Shown in pieces: positions 30,823 to 41,739 of a stretch of 64,000 nucleotides of DNA. The notes under the pieces are model-generated. The model was given only the letters and a program-made list of their open reading frames with translations. It was not told the DNA's origin and ran no database searches. The stretch covers positions 39,852,575 to 39,916,574 of the forward strand of contig CM037876.1 in assembly GCA_021292165.1 (NCBI GenBank). The letters run 5' to 3'. The DNA comes from Shinisaurus crocodilurus (Eukaryota > Chordata > Lepidosauria > Squamata > Shinisauridae). Position 1 is the first letter of the stretch, and each line of letters begins with the position of its first letter. A program made the position numbers and the translations under genes.

Positions 30823-30997
30823 TCAAACCAGATTCATAGATTATAGAGTTAGAAGGGGCCTACAAGGCCATTGAGTCCAACCCCCTGCTTAATGCAGGAA
30901 ACTAGAGGAAGGTCTCCCATCCAAGTAATAACCAGGCCTGACCCTGCTTAGCTTTCCACACTCAGACAAGCTGAGCCAGCATGAGCCACAGGCCTGT
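30823..30997 (-). mobile_element. 5S-rRNA-headed SINE with CR1 tail, full length
   Basis: On the minus strand the head reads GGAAAGCTAAGCAGGGTCAG, GGCCTGGTTATTACTTGGAT, GGGAGACC, which is the 5S rRNA A-box to C-box region (the pol III internal promoter). The body is short. The tail GGGGGTTGGACTCAATGGCC, TTGTAGGCCCCTT is the CR1 3' end seen at 2,005-2,045. The CR1 tail suggests use of CR1 reverse transcriptase for mobility. Confidence 0.88.
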
Positions 30998-31377
30998 ATT
31001 CATCTTGGTAAACATCTATTATTACATATGAAATATGCATTTGCACATGAACAAAAAAGTTCATTTTGTAAAAAATTACATCTATGCAAAATTAAAAATG
31101 CCTCTTGAATATTTTTTGATGGAGAGCCAATAAACCAAATAGTCCAACAAAAAATATGCCTTAACATGGAGAACAACAAGATGTACTTGTCTCTATTAGG
31201 TTATAACACTGCAGTGAAGAAAATCTGCTTTTAGTGGAACCATGGTGTGACAAACTCCTATATGCTGATATCGCTCAACAGGGCCCCCTACAGTGTCATA
31301 GAATCATAGAAAAGTAGAGTTGAAAGGGGCCTACAAGGCCATCGAGTCCAACCCCCTGCTCAATGCAGGAATCCAGG

Positions 31378-34235
31378 TCAAAGCATCCCTGACAGATGTC
31401 TGTCCAGCTGCACCGTGAATGCCTCCAGAGTGGGAGAGCCCACCACCTCCCTAGGTAGTTGATTCCATTGTCTTATTGCTCTGATAGTCAGGAAATTTTT
31501 CCTGATGTTTAGGTGGAATCTAGGTTCCTGTAACTTGAGCCCATTATTCCGTGTCCTGCAAACTGGGATGATCGAGAAGAGATCCTGGCCCTCCTCTGTG
31601 TGACATCCCTTCAAATACTGGAAGAGTGCGATCATATCTCCCCTCAGTCTCCTCTTCTGAAGGCTAAACATGCCCAGTTCTTTCAGTCTCTCCTCATAGG
31701 GCCTTGTTTCCAGTCCCTTTATCATCCTTGTTGCCCTCCTCTGAACCCTCTCCAGTTTGTCTATGTCCTTCTTAAAGTGTGGTGCCCAGAACTGGACGCA
31801 GTACTCAAGATGAGGCCTAACCAGTGCCGAGTAAAGGGGAATTATCACTTCCCGCGATTTGGAAGCTATACTTCTATTAATGCAGCCCAAAATAGCATTT
31901 GCCTTCTTTGCAGCCACATCGCATTGTTGGCTCATATTCAGTTGGTAATCTACCATAATTCCAAGATCCTTCTCACTTGTAGTATTGTTGAGCCAAGTGC
32001 CCCCCATTCTGTAACTCTGCATTTGGTTTCCTCTCCCTAGGTGCAGCACTTGGCATTTATCCCTATTAAATTTCATTCTGTTGTTTTCGGCCCAGCGCTC
32101 CAGCCTATCGAGGTCACTTTGAATTTGGTTTCTGTCTTCCAGAGTATTAGCTGTTCCACCCAACTTTGTGTCATCTGCAAATTTGATAAGCATTCCCTGT
32201 ACCTCCTCATCCAAGTCATTAATAAAAATGTTGAAGAGCACCGGGCCCAGGACCGAGCCCTGTGGTACCCCGCTTGTTACCTCTCCAGTTTGAGAAGGAA
32301 CCATTGATAAGCACTCTTTGAGTCCGATTCTGTAGCCAATTGTGGATCCACCTGATAGTTGTTCCATCTAGCCCACTCTTAGCTTGCTAATCAGGATATC
32401 ATGAGGCACTTGTTGAAAGCTTTGCTGAAGTCCAGATATATAATGTTCACAGCATTCCCACAGTCCACAAGGGAGGTTACCCGATCAAAAAATGAGATCA
32501 GATTAGTCTGACAGGATTTGTTCTTGACAAATCCATGCTGGCTTCTAGTAATCACTGCATTGTTTTCAAGGTGCTTGCAGACTGACTTCTTTATAATCTG
32601 CTCCAAAATCTTCCCGGGGATTGATGTCAGACTGACTGACCTATAGTTCCCAGGTTCCTCCTTCTTGCCCTTTTTGAAGATGGGTTGGGAACAACATTTG
32701 CCCTCCTCCAGTCGTCTGGCACTTCACCTGTCCTCCATGATTTCTCAAAGATAATAGACAGTGGTTCTGAGAGTTCTTCTGCCAGTTCCTTTATTACTCT
32801 AGGATGCAGCTCATCAGGCCCTGGAGATTTAAACTCGTTCAGAGCAATCAGGTGCTCCTTGGCCTATCAATCTCAAGCTGCAATCCTGCCCCTTCAGTCT
32901 GCACTTCAGGTTTGCCAGGGGGGTCATAGACCCTCTTTTGGAAGAAGACTGAGCCGAAGTAGGAATTGAACACTTCTGCCTTTTCTTTGTCTTCTGTTAT
33001 CAATTTGCCATCCTCATTGCGTAGTTGAACTACCAGTTCTTTCTTCTGTCTTTTACTGTGCTGAAGAAAGCTTTTTTGTTGCTTTTAGCATTCCTCGCTA
33101 ACCTTAGCTCATTCTCAGCTTTAGCCTTCCTGACACTATTCCTGCAGTTCTGTGCTACCTGCCTGTACTCTTCCCTTGTAGCCTGGCCTTCCTTCCACTT
33201 CCTATACGTGTCCTTTTTTGTTTTCAGGTCATCTTTGAGTTTATTGTGAAGCCACATTGGCTTCTTCTGTTGCCCTCTGCCTTTTTTCCTTGTGGGAATT
33301 GTTTGCAATTGTGCCTTTAAAATTTCCTTTTTTAAAAACTCCCACCCCTCTTGGGCTCCTTTTCTCATGAGAGTTGCTTGCCATGGGATCTTACTAATCA
33401 TTGTTCTGAGTTTATTAAAATTGGCTTTCCTAAAATCCAGGGGACGTGTTTGGCTACACTCAGCTTTTGCTTCTGTTAGAATCAAGAACTCAAGTATAAC
33501 ATGGTCACTTCCCCCCAGAGTTCCCGAAACTGCCACTTTATGCACTAAGCCATCTCTGTTGGTTAGAATCAGGTCAAGGATAGCCGATCCTCTAGTTCCT
33601 TCCTCCACTTTCTGTAGGAGGAAGTTATCAGCAGCAGCACAGCTCAGGAATTTCTTGGAGGGGCCATGTTTGGCTGAATAAGTCTCCCAACAGGTATCAG
33701 GGAAATTGAAGTCACCCATTACTACCACATCGTGCCTCCTTGAAACAATGGCAATTTGCTTTTCAAAAGTTTCATCCTCATCTTCTCCTTGATTGGGTGG
33801 TCGGTAGTAGACTCCAACTGCCATGTTCGTTTTATTCTTTGCCCCCTTTATTTTAACCCAGATGCTCTCAATGGGGCTGCCAAGCTCCTCTTCCTGTATC
33901 TCTGTGCAGAGATACGTATTTTTAACATACAGTGCAACTCCACCTCCCTTTCTGTTGCTTCTGTTTCTTTTGAACAAGTTATACCCTTCAGTTGCTGTAT
34001 TCCAGTCATGGGAGTCATCCCACCAGGTTTCAGTTATCCCTATCAAGTCGTACTTGCCCTCATGTATCAAGAGTTCACGTTCGTCTTGTTTGTTGCCCAT
34101 ACTCTGGGCATTAGTATAGAGACATCGAAGACTATGTGCTTTATAGTCCGACTTTCCCCCTACATTTTGTGGTAGACTATCAATGGGCACCGCTGGAGCT
34201 GTGCTCTCCATTGTGGCACAGAGGCCTTCTTCCAT
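31378..34235 (-). pseudogene. CR1 ORF2 (APE endonuclease plus reverse transcriptase), frameshifted
   Basis: The first part (34,235-33,030) encodes an apparently intact APE-type endonuclease: TNAQSM, GITETWW, GDFNFPD and GGSDH, which hold the metal-binding and catalytic residues. Frameshifts follow near 33,050 and 32,870 (about 7 bp missing at each, compared with the other CR1), near 32,690, and near 32,415 (one base). The RT core resumes at 32,367, with GVPQGSVLGPVLFNIF and FADDTKLGG (32,171-32,182), and runs to the stop near 31,378. The endonuclease would nick DNA and the RT would copy the RNA, but no single product can be made. Confidence 0.93.
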
Positions 34236-34273
34236 TGGTACCCCCGAGTTTATGTCTCCCTCCCCTGTTGGAT

Positions 34274-35301
34274 TCAGTTTAAAGCCCTCCTGATTAAGTT
34301 CCTCATGCTGTGGCCAAACACATTCTTTCCAGTCCTTGTGAGGTGCAACCCATCCTTTGCCAGAAGTCCATCTTCTAAGAAGTGTAGCCCGTGGTCCCAG
34401 AATCCAAATCCCTCACATCGGCACCACCTTCGTAGCCAGTCATTCACTCGGAGTATTTTTCTTTCCCTTTCTATGCCTCTTCCAAGTACTGGAAGGATGG
34501 ATGAGAAAACTATCTGGGCCCCGAAGTTCTTGAGTTCCCTTCCCAGCTCTTCAAAGTCTGCCATGATTTCTTTGTAACTCCGCTTGGCAGTATCATTGTA
34601 CCCACGTGGAAGAGAAGAAAGGGGTATGTGTTGGTGGGCTGTATGAGCCTCTGCAGCTGCTCTGTCACATCCTTAATCCGTGCCCCGGGGAGACAGCACA
34701 CCTGGCGAGTCCATGGGTCTTCGTGACATACTTTGGCTTCGATCCCCCACAGGAGGGAATCTCCCACTACGAGTACTCTTCTCTTCCTCTTGCTGTAGGC
34801 CTTGGTTTGATTGCCTCTACTTGACTGACCCTCAGCCTCTTGCTCGCTGTCACGTTGGGTGCCCGGTAATTCGTCCTCTGCAGGCTGTCCTCTGCTCTCG
34901 TCCTCAAGTACATGGAAGTGGTTCCATAGCTCCACTGCTTCCATAGGCGCAGAATGTCTTCTAGTTCTTCTGCTCCTAACAGTCACCCTTTTCCAGGGAG
35001 TTCCCCCTACATTATTTTCCCTTGCCTCTGCAGTCTCCGCCTCCGCCTCATCCTGCCATTGCCCTTCTGGCTCCTGTTCTACGCTTTGGTGCTGTAGATC
35101 CACCGTTCTGTCTATGAACTCCTCACTTTCTCTTATGCTCCTGAGGGTTGACACTTGCTGCTCCAGTCCTCTGACCTTTTCTTCCAACAGCGTGACCAGC
35201 TTGCACTTGTTGCACGTGTAGGCCATGTTGATCTCCGGCAGGAAAACAAACATTGCACACACATTGCAGGTCACCACCACTGTTGAGTCCTTTCCTTCCA
35301 T
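34274..35301 (-). pseudogene. CR1 ORF1, frameshifted
   Basis: It starts at an ATG at 35,301. The N-terminus has paired CxxC motifs (CNVC and CNKC, residues 13-37), then a coiled-coil-like stretch (LLEEKVRGLEQQVSTL). From about residue 175, RRVLVVGDSLLWGIE gives the GDS block of an SGNH-type esterase. A single missing base near 34,601, inside the conserved GTND region, shifts the frame. The rest (34,564-34,274) ends with DGLHLTRTGK, the block with the catalytic D and H. In CR1, ORF1 is an RNA-binding protein with an esterase domain; this copy is broken. Confidence 0.88.
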
Positions 35302-35590
35302 AGTGCTCTGTTCCCTTTATGTTTCTGCCTTCCTAGAAAATTTCTTAGGGACCTCCCCCTTGACCTCCCCGCCAAACTCCGCTGCCAAACTCCTGTTTGC
35401 TCTCCCTGTGCGCTCGCTCTCTGGGAGCCTGCTTGCCTTATCACAGTCCCCAAAACAGTTGGAGCCTCTCTCCTGTTGTGCTCCTGCTCAGCTGGGAGTC
35501 AGGAACAGTGTCTGGTATGTTAGCACCCTGCTGGGCAACCCGGATAGGCATATCTCACTTTCTCACTTTTTGTCCTCAAAAATGTGACCA

Positions 35591-35994
35591 AAACCTTAAG
35601 CTGTTTTTTGAATAGGCTAACTAGTTCAAACCAGTTGGTGTTTTGAAGTATGTTTAGAGCAATTAGGAAGGTGGGTCCAGTAACTAAGTAATGTTCTGAT
35701 TTGATGGCTAAACCACTGACATCAGAAATGAATGCTATCACATTATTGGATAAAACAGCAATCAATCTTTGCTAAGGGCCACGTTTGATTGAACTCAGAT
35801 ACCTATAATAGTAAGAGTTCGCTCCCTCCTTCTACAGCCTTCCATGTACTATTGAGCTGGAGGCCAAATGGTCTCTCTCAGAACATCATCTCTGCAATGA
35901 ACTCTGCATATGCTTTGGAACCCAAGACTCTATTCAAGTAGGTAACATGTATCTAGACTCACTAGCTTGACTTTATTGATTTTATTTGGAGTTC
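35591..35994. other. Intergenic, no recognised feature
   Basis: Unique-looking sequence beyond the CR1 5' end. No recognised element. Confidence 0.5.
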
Positions 35995-36043
35995 TGTGTG
36001 TGTGTGTGTGTGTGCGCGCGCACGCACGCGCACGCGTGCGTGC
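35995..36043. repeat. Alternating purine-pyrimidine (GT)n(GC)n tract
   Basis: TG units run into GCGCGCGCACGCACGCGCAC and GCGTGCGTGC, nearly fifty bases of strict purine/pyrimidine alternation. Such DNA readily forms Z-DNA. Confidence 0.95.
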
Positions 36044-36049
36044 CTTTGC

Positions 36050-38070
36050 TTCCTTCCTTTCCTCCCCCCTCCCCTGCTTCAATATAATGCCTTTTCATAT
36101 TTGGACATTTGGCTGCAGTGCATTAAAAATGAATTTTCACTAAACTCTTCCCCATGTGAAAGACCACATGGTTAGAAACAATTTTTTTGTTTGTTTTTTA
36201 GGATTTTCACAAGAGTTTCGTTGTGTCCTGTATTTCTGGGCTTTGGGCAAGAAAATCTAAAGCACCTTTCTTTTTATTTGTTTCCTAGGGCTGGGCTGAT
36301 GGGAGAGATCCTCTTGGCAACAGCGCTCAGGAATGCCACATGCAGCTGGACAAACTAGGGTGTGTGTCAGGTGGTTCACCCTGAGTGGTGGTGGCAGCAT
36401 ATCTGTAATTATTTTTCCTGGGCAACCCTTATAAAGAAGGGGTCTACCAACATGAAAAGTTATCCTTTCCCAGTCCGTAACACGTGGTTTCACCAGATCA
36501 TACTGCTATTTACTCCCAAGAAAGTATGTATGTTTAGGATTGCAGTCTTATTCTATTAAAGATTTTATTAGCTATGTTTATGAGCATAAGAAAAGTATCT
36601 TGTACTTAAGACTAAATTAATCTCAATAAATATTAAATGGAGAAAAATCTTTGCCTCCAAGCGTAACTCACAAATTGTTTGGAATTAAGACATCACATTG
36701 TGAGCTAAATAGGTCTACAGGTCTGGTTATATTTTAGCCTGTTTGATTATTGTTTTATGAGATCTCATGACATTATGACAAACTGTTTAATAAGATTTCG
36801 TCTCCCCAAACAGTGCTGCAACTGCTGTAGATAAAAAGAAAAAAACTTGCTGAAATTCCCCTCCCCAGATGGCAAAGTGACTAATGATTAAGAATAAGAG
36901 TTGGGGGAAATGCATTTTAGTCAGTTGTTTCACTGCTCAAGCAATGCCTGAATTAGAGCAATGCCCCCAGTTTCTGTGATGGCCCTTCAGCTACTGTTTT
37001 TATTAGGGTATTGAGGCCACGGCACGATTTGGCTAGATTGCAGCAGGAGGAGATGGGGCTTGCAGACTTAATTAACACTCCCCCCTTTTCCCTCATAATT
37101 TGACCACTGTGGACCAATTATCATGCTTCTGTGTTTCACTACACCAGTGTTCACATCATCATCACCTGTAAAAAGCAGGACAAATCTTTGAGGGGAAAGA
37201 CTGAGAACAAATGAAGCACAACAGGTAATCATAAAAATAATCCCTCCCCCCATCCCTACAGACAGTGTGTGTGTGGGGAGGAGTGAGTGAGAAGGATATG
37301 TCAGATTGCTAAATAGCCAGTGGTTGTGAAAAGTTCAGGAACACTGCAAGAATGAGATGTCTGCCAGAGGGGATTGGCGTGAACTGTCAACTGGTTGCCA
37401 CATGCACTATTGAACTTAAAGAACAACAACTCTAAAAAAGGAACAAGAGTTCTCACAGTGGAAGAGAAGAAATGCCTGGGAGGTGCAAAACTGCAAATGA
37501 CATCGCTGAACAGGTATGTTTAGTATCTCTCCATGGGGTACCTAGGGCCCCAAAAGACATTACTTTAAATCCATATCTAGCAGCTATGTCTTACCCCATA
37601 TTTTTACTCTAGACCTAGAGTAGGTGCAGGAGGCCAATCTAGATTGGGACATTAGAGTAGAGGGTAAGGGGGCTTTTAAGATATAGACTGAGGCACCTGT
37701 GCCTACTCTAGATGAAAAGAAAGATACAGTTGCTAGATACAGATTTAAAGTAATGCCTATTTTGGCCCTAACGTTCACAGTAATAAATATCAGTTCTCAT
37801 TGCCATGGTGTTTGAGCTATACTGTACCACCACACACTGCAAGTAGGGATGGAAAATTTGTCGGTTTTGCTTCCTTCCATATTTGGGGTCCCCCCATCAC
37901 ATGTTCTTTCTGTCCCTTTTATGAAGAAATTTGTGAATTTGTTCAGTTCTTATAAAAAAACATAAGGAACGAAATTCTCACCCATCCCGAATTGCAGAAA
38001 GGGGCTTCCCTTAACTAAGTGCTCCTCAATACTAAGTAAACAATTAAATCCCTGTGCATGGAAAGCCAGG
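36050..38070. other. Intergenic, little recognised
   Basis: CAAGAAAGTATGTATGTTTA near 36,520 looks like a scrap of the 21,812/49,150 repeat. A possible TAGGGATGG/CCATCCC hAT MITE spans about 37,847-37,990, but flanking octamers agree poorly. No gene recognised. Confidence 0.45.
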
Positions 38071-38074
38071 GGCA

Positions 38075-38400
38075 GCATCCAACGGTGTCATTCTGCAAAC
38101 TCCAATCATGCTAGCGGAGCTCCACTGAAGCTTTCAGTTGCGCAAGCAGTTGTCCATCATGCTTGCGCAGCCAGTTGCAAGCAGTTTTACAACCCGTTGC
38201 ACAAGGGGTTGTGCAAGCGGAATGCGCAACCAGTTGCACAATGGGTTGCACAAAAGTTATGTGCAAGAAGTGCACACTAGTTTGCGCATGCACAATGCAC
38301 AACTGCTTCCGCAACTGCACTTGCGCAAACGTAACTTTAGTTAGATTTTCCCCTTGTGCATAGTTCAGAACCTTATTTGCGCTAGTGGAATGACACAGCT
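38075..38400. repeat. Hairpin element rich in TTGCNCAA palindromes
   Basis: GTGTCATTC and GAATGACAC mark the outer ends. Inside, GTTGCGCAAGCAGTTGTCCA and its degraded mirror (38,285-38,335) pair. Between them, TTGCGCAA, TTGCACAA and TTGTGCAA variants recur about a dozen times. Confidence 0.7.
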
Positions 38401-38902
38401 GGCCCTACATGTCAGGGAGAAGGTTTTTTAATCTAGGCTTTTCCCTGACTAGCTTACTATGTGGAGGGTATTCTTTTTCTTTTCTTTTTTTGTATGAATA
38501 TTCAAACATGTGAGCTCCACTTGAAATCTGAAGCTTACCACCTCAGCGAGAACTAGGCTATGAAACCAGGAAGTGGAATGCTAATCAGAACAAGACACAG
38601 AATAAGGTGTGGACTACACAATAAATATGTAACATTATTTCCCGCAAATCACATTAACTGTGCGACCCTATAAACACCATGACCACAGAACTGGTATTTA
38701 TGTTAGGGACCATTGAGCTGTGGAGGGGCTGGTTATTGGCTTCATACAGGTGGGAAGCACCTTGTTTTGGCTTAGGTTTTTGGAGGGGGAAATGTGGAGC
38801 ATTGGTTAGGAAGTTGGATAGGAGCTCTGTTCATGGGATTTGATGGTCTAAAGTGTCTCATTTCCTTCTGTGGCTGCACTGGTCTAGTTTGCTCTCTCCC
38901 TT

Positions 38903-38906
<4 letters not shown>

Positions 38907-38944
<38 letters not shown>
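38907..38944. repeat. (TG)n microsatellite
   Basis: About nineteen TG units. Confidence 0.97.
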
Positions 38945-38946
<2 letters not shown>

Positions 38947-38964
38947 TGTCCCTGGATGGAGTGG

Positions 38965-39245
38965 ATTGGTGCCTTCTCTTCTCATGCTGCAGGTCATGGC
39001 AGAGACTCATGGGTGTCTTTCAGAGGCTACCATAGACAGCAAAGGGAGGTGGGGTGACATTCCCTTGGCTTTTGTGCCCCATTGGCACAGATCGTGCTTG
39101 ATGGACAGTGACGGGGGAGGGAGAAGTGTCCTTCCCTTGAGTCTGGCACTCCAGTGGCATGGTTTTCACTCAAGGGACAGGAGGGAGTGGTGGCCTTCCC
39201 TCAGTTTGCACCCCAGCGACACAGCTCACACTTGAGGGAGTAGCT
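38965..39245. repeat. Degenerate tandem repeat of about 70 bp
   Basis: Three to four diverged units share TTCCCTTG.GT, GTGGCA and ACTCAAGGGACAGGAGGGAG-like phrases. Old and poorly conserved. Confidence 0.55.
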
Positions 39246-40210
39246 GCGCTCCTGGCTCTGTTGTGTTCAGAAAGAGAGCTGCTAGTCCCGGTGGTCCAAA
39301 AATTGTCACTCTTTTACACCCTTTTCAACACCCCATGACTCCTTTTTTTTTCCCCCAGTTTAACAAATACTGAAACCCTTCTTTTTTCACAACTTGGTGA
39401 TGCCTCTCTGCCTTGACGTGTGACATGCTTTACGGAAAATCCAAGAGATACACTTAAACTTATTTTAAGTGTGTTTACTATCCATTACGAATTCCCTTTA
39501 AAGTTTTACATGGGTACTTACTGAGAATTTCTTGTGACATTCTAAGAAAATCAGGATTTCTTCAGGTGGCATGGGAGGGATGCCATAACAAACCAGTTTT
39601 TAACTGACTTTTTTTTTTTTAAATTATATGCTTGGGGTTTTTTCCCCTTATATTTTAATGTTGTTAGCCGCGTTGAGCACTATTTGTAGGGAAAGGCAGG
39701 ATGTAAATTTGCATATAAATTATTGCAAATAAATGTGCATATAAATTATTGCAAATAAATAAATACATAAATACATAAACAAACAAATTAACAAACTCAA
39801 GGCTTCAGCTGCTAGTGCCCAAGGCTCTTTAGCTTTCCTTGTTTTTTCCTTAGCGTATTAAAAATGTCACAGGCCTGTGCTGAAGTGAGACCATCAATGC
39901 TCAGAGGAATGAAAGAAGATGCGTTGCAGACTTACACAATCTGGCCATCATATGGATTTTTGTTTGAAGCCACTCCACATGGCAGCTGTTACTGCATCAG
40001 GAGCTGCATGTGTGAAGTGGATCACCACACAGATAAGGCATTTTTTTTACTACCATCACCCAAAAATAATGGTTTGTGGTGAAAACTACACCATCCGTAT
40101 GTTGAGTTACTACACATGACCAAGTAGCCATGAGGCAGTAGCCACTGTGTGGAACAATGTAAAGTGACTGCCATATAGCAGCTATAAAGCAGATTAATAA
40201 CTGGGACCAG
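39246..40210. other. Intergenic; LINE-like tail near 39,655-39,795, otherwise nothing recognised
   Basis: TTGTTAGCCGCGTTGAGCAC and AAATAAATAAATACATAAAT around 39,660-39,780 look like the 3' tail of a LINE or SINE, but the body is not recognisable. Confidence 0.45.
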
Positions 40211-40214
40211 GAGG

Positions 40215-40778
40215 TCTGAACATATAACACCTGTTCTGGCCCACTTGCATTGGCTGCCTGTATGCTATGGAGCCCGATTCAAGGTGCTGGTTTTATCCTA
40301 TAAAACCCTACATGGCTTGGGACTGCAATACCTGATGGAACACCTCTCCCAACCACAATCTACCCGGACACTAGGCTCAACATCCAGGGCCTTCCTCCGA
40401 CTGCCACCCCCAAGGGAGGCTCGGAAAGTGGCAACAAGGGGGAGGGCCTTTTCTGTGGTAGCCCCCCAACTGTAGAACAGGCTCCCCACTGAGGCCCACC
40501 TCGCGCCAACTTTACTATCCTTTTGGTACCAGGTTAAGACTACCCTCTATGCTGAGGCATTTAACAGCTCCAAATAGTACACGGGGTGGTGGTTATGTCA
40601 CCTTTTTTAACCAGTCTACTTTTTATAATCTTGTCTTAGCTATTGAAGTGATTTCAAAATTGTTTTTGAAATGTCTAGTGATTTTTTTTTGATGTTTTTA
40701 TTGTTTGTATTTTTATATTGTATTTTATTGTGTGTTATAATTGTTGTAAGCCACACTATTGGGCAATATAGAAATAAA

Positions 40779-40809
<31 letters not shown>

Positions 40810-40816
40810 TAATAAT
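40215..40816 (+). mobile_element. L2-like LINE 3' end
   Basis: The plus strand encodes LHWLPVCYGARFKVLVLSYK, TLHGLGLQYL and GRAFSVVAPQL, the last ~90 residues of L2-type ORF2, then a 3' UTR and an (AAAT)n(AAT)n tail at 40,772-40,816. Two stops interrupt the end. The same family, less complete, is at 62,405 and 53,290. Confidence 0.85.
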
Positions 40817-41128
40817 GTGTTAATCAGTAGTGACTTCTTAAGGAACGCACTGCAGCAACAAACCTGGTCTTCCCCCTATAATTGTCAGGATATGAAGCAT
40901 ACTTTTCTATAAATACACTGGAACCCCCAAGTATCCTGATTTTATTACAGGTATCCATACCATGGAAAGTTGCTTGAAGGGCTTGGTAGAGTGCCTGGGC
41001 TGGGCCATATATTGTGCTCTTTTCTGACTGAAGTATGTTCTGTATTATGAAGAAGGAACAATAAAACAAGCAACATGCAACAAGCAAGTATATCTACAAA
41101 AGACAGACCCTTGGAGAGTGTAACCACC

Positions 41129-41613
41129 TTTATTTTACTGGGGGGGGGGGAATCCAGTTGTCTATAAGATCAGCCCCCCAAATAACAAAGGAGGGACGGA
41201 TACGGAAACTGACTAAAATTGCAGTTGTCAAGGAAATTACAAACCTCGCAATCCACTGAGAGATGCTTCCATCCTTTGCTTGTGTCTTGACAGACTGTAA
41301 TTTGTCTTAGATGATGAAGGCTATCGATCATACATACAGTTTCTGGGGCTTTCTGGTAAACAGAGTATGTACGAGCCTGGCCTGGATAAAGAATAATGCC
41401 TCATAGCTCTGAATCTTTTCCTGGAAGTTGACCAAAAAGCTGATACTAATAACCGTCAGCACGTGCATATATAACAATTGCCTTATTTTGTGTGTGTTTT
41501 TTACTCTTGAGAAAGAATTACTCATGAGATCCTCTTTTGACAATTGAAAGTGAACCAGGAAAGGGAGGGGTGGTTGAGCAAAGGACAAAAGAACTTCAGC
41601 TTCTCGCTCTGTG
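41129..41613 (-). other. NDST4: Probable NDST4-like 3' UTR with candidate poly(A) signal
   Basis: About 480 bp from the stop codon to AATAAA on the minus strand (41,129-41,134). No repeat was recognised in it. The signal is a consensus match only. Confidence 0.4.
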
Positions 41614-41733
41614 CTATCTCACTTTCTGAAGCTCTTGTCTTAGCCAGGATGGCAAAGGTTGTCCCAGTTTGTGCAGCAATTTGGACAGTTCCACATTGTG
41701 ATCTCTGTAGTAGTTTGAAAGGAAGGCCCTAGA
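41614..41733 (-). CDS. NDST4: NDST4-like exon G, C-terminus and stop
   Basis: A 120-bp coding part after acceptor CTCTTCAG. It encodes [39 protein letters not shown] and then TAG (41,614-41,616). The length and ending match the normal NDST3/4 C-terminus, so the reading frame is complete to its natural stop. The 3' UTR continues to lower coordinates. Confidence 0.95.
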   Translation of the reverse strand, partial: SRAFLSNYYRDHNVELSKLLHKLGQPLPSWLRQELQKVR

Positions 41734-41739
41734 CTGAAG

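Larger units (their letters stand above)
31296..35590 (-). mobile_element. Nearly full-length CR1 retrotransposon
   Basis: The minus strand carries, in order, a 5' region (35,590-35,302), ORF1, ORF2 (endonuclease then reverse transcriptase) and the CR1 3' tail (31,380-31,296). Most CR1 copies are strongly 5'-truncated, so this length is unusual. Small deletions break both frames. The RT part is about 94 percent identical in protein to the copy at 1-2,068, judged by eye over about 170 residues. Confidence 0.95.

Noticed and set aside
30823..30997. A functional 5S rRNA gene
   Set aside because: The head is diverged, the 5' and 3' thirds of 5S are missing and a CR1 tail is attached; the dispersed copies show it is a SINE.
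31600..34175. Several plus-strand open frames of 90-146 residues
   Set aside because: They are antisense to the CR1 coding sequence.
37847..37990. hAT MITE with TAGGGATGG ends
   Set aside because: Flanking octamers agree at only about 5 of 8 positions, so the insertion is not demonstrated.
41328..41588. 86-residue minus-strand open frame after the NDST stop
   Set aside because: It falls in the 3' UTR, out of context with any splice site or family.
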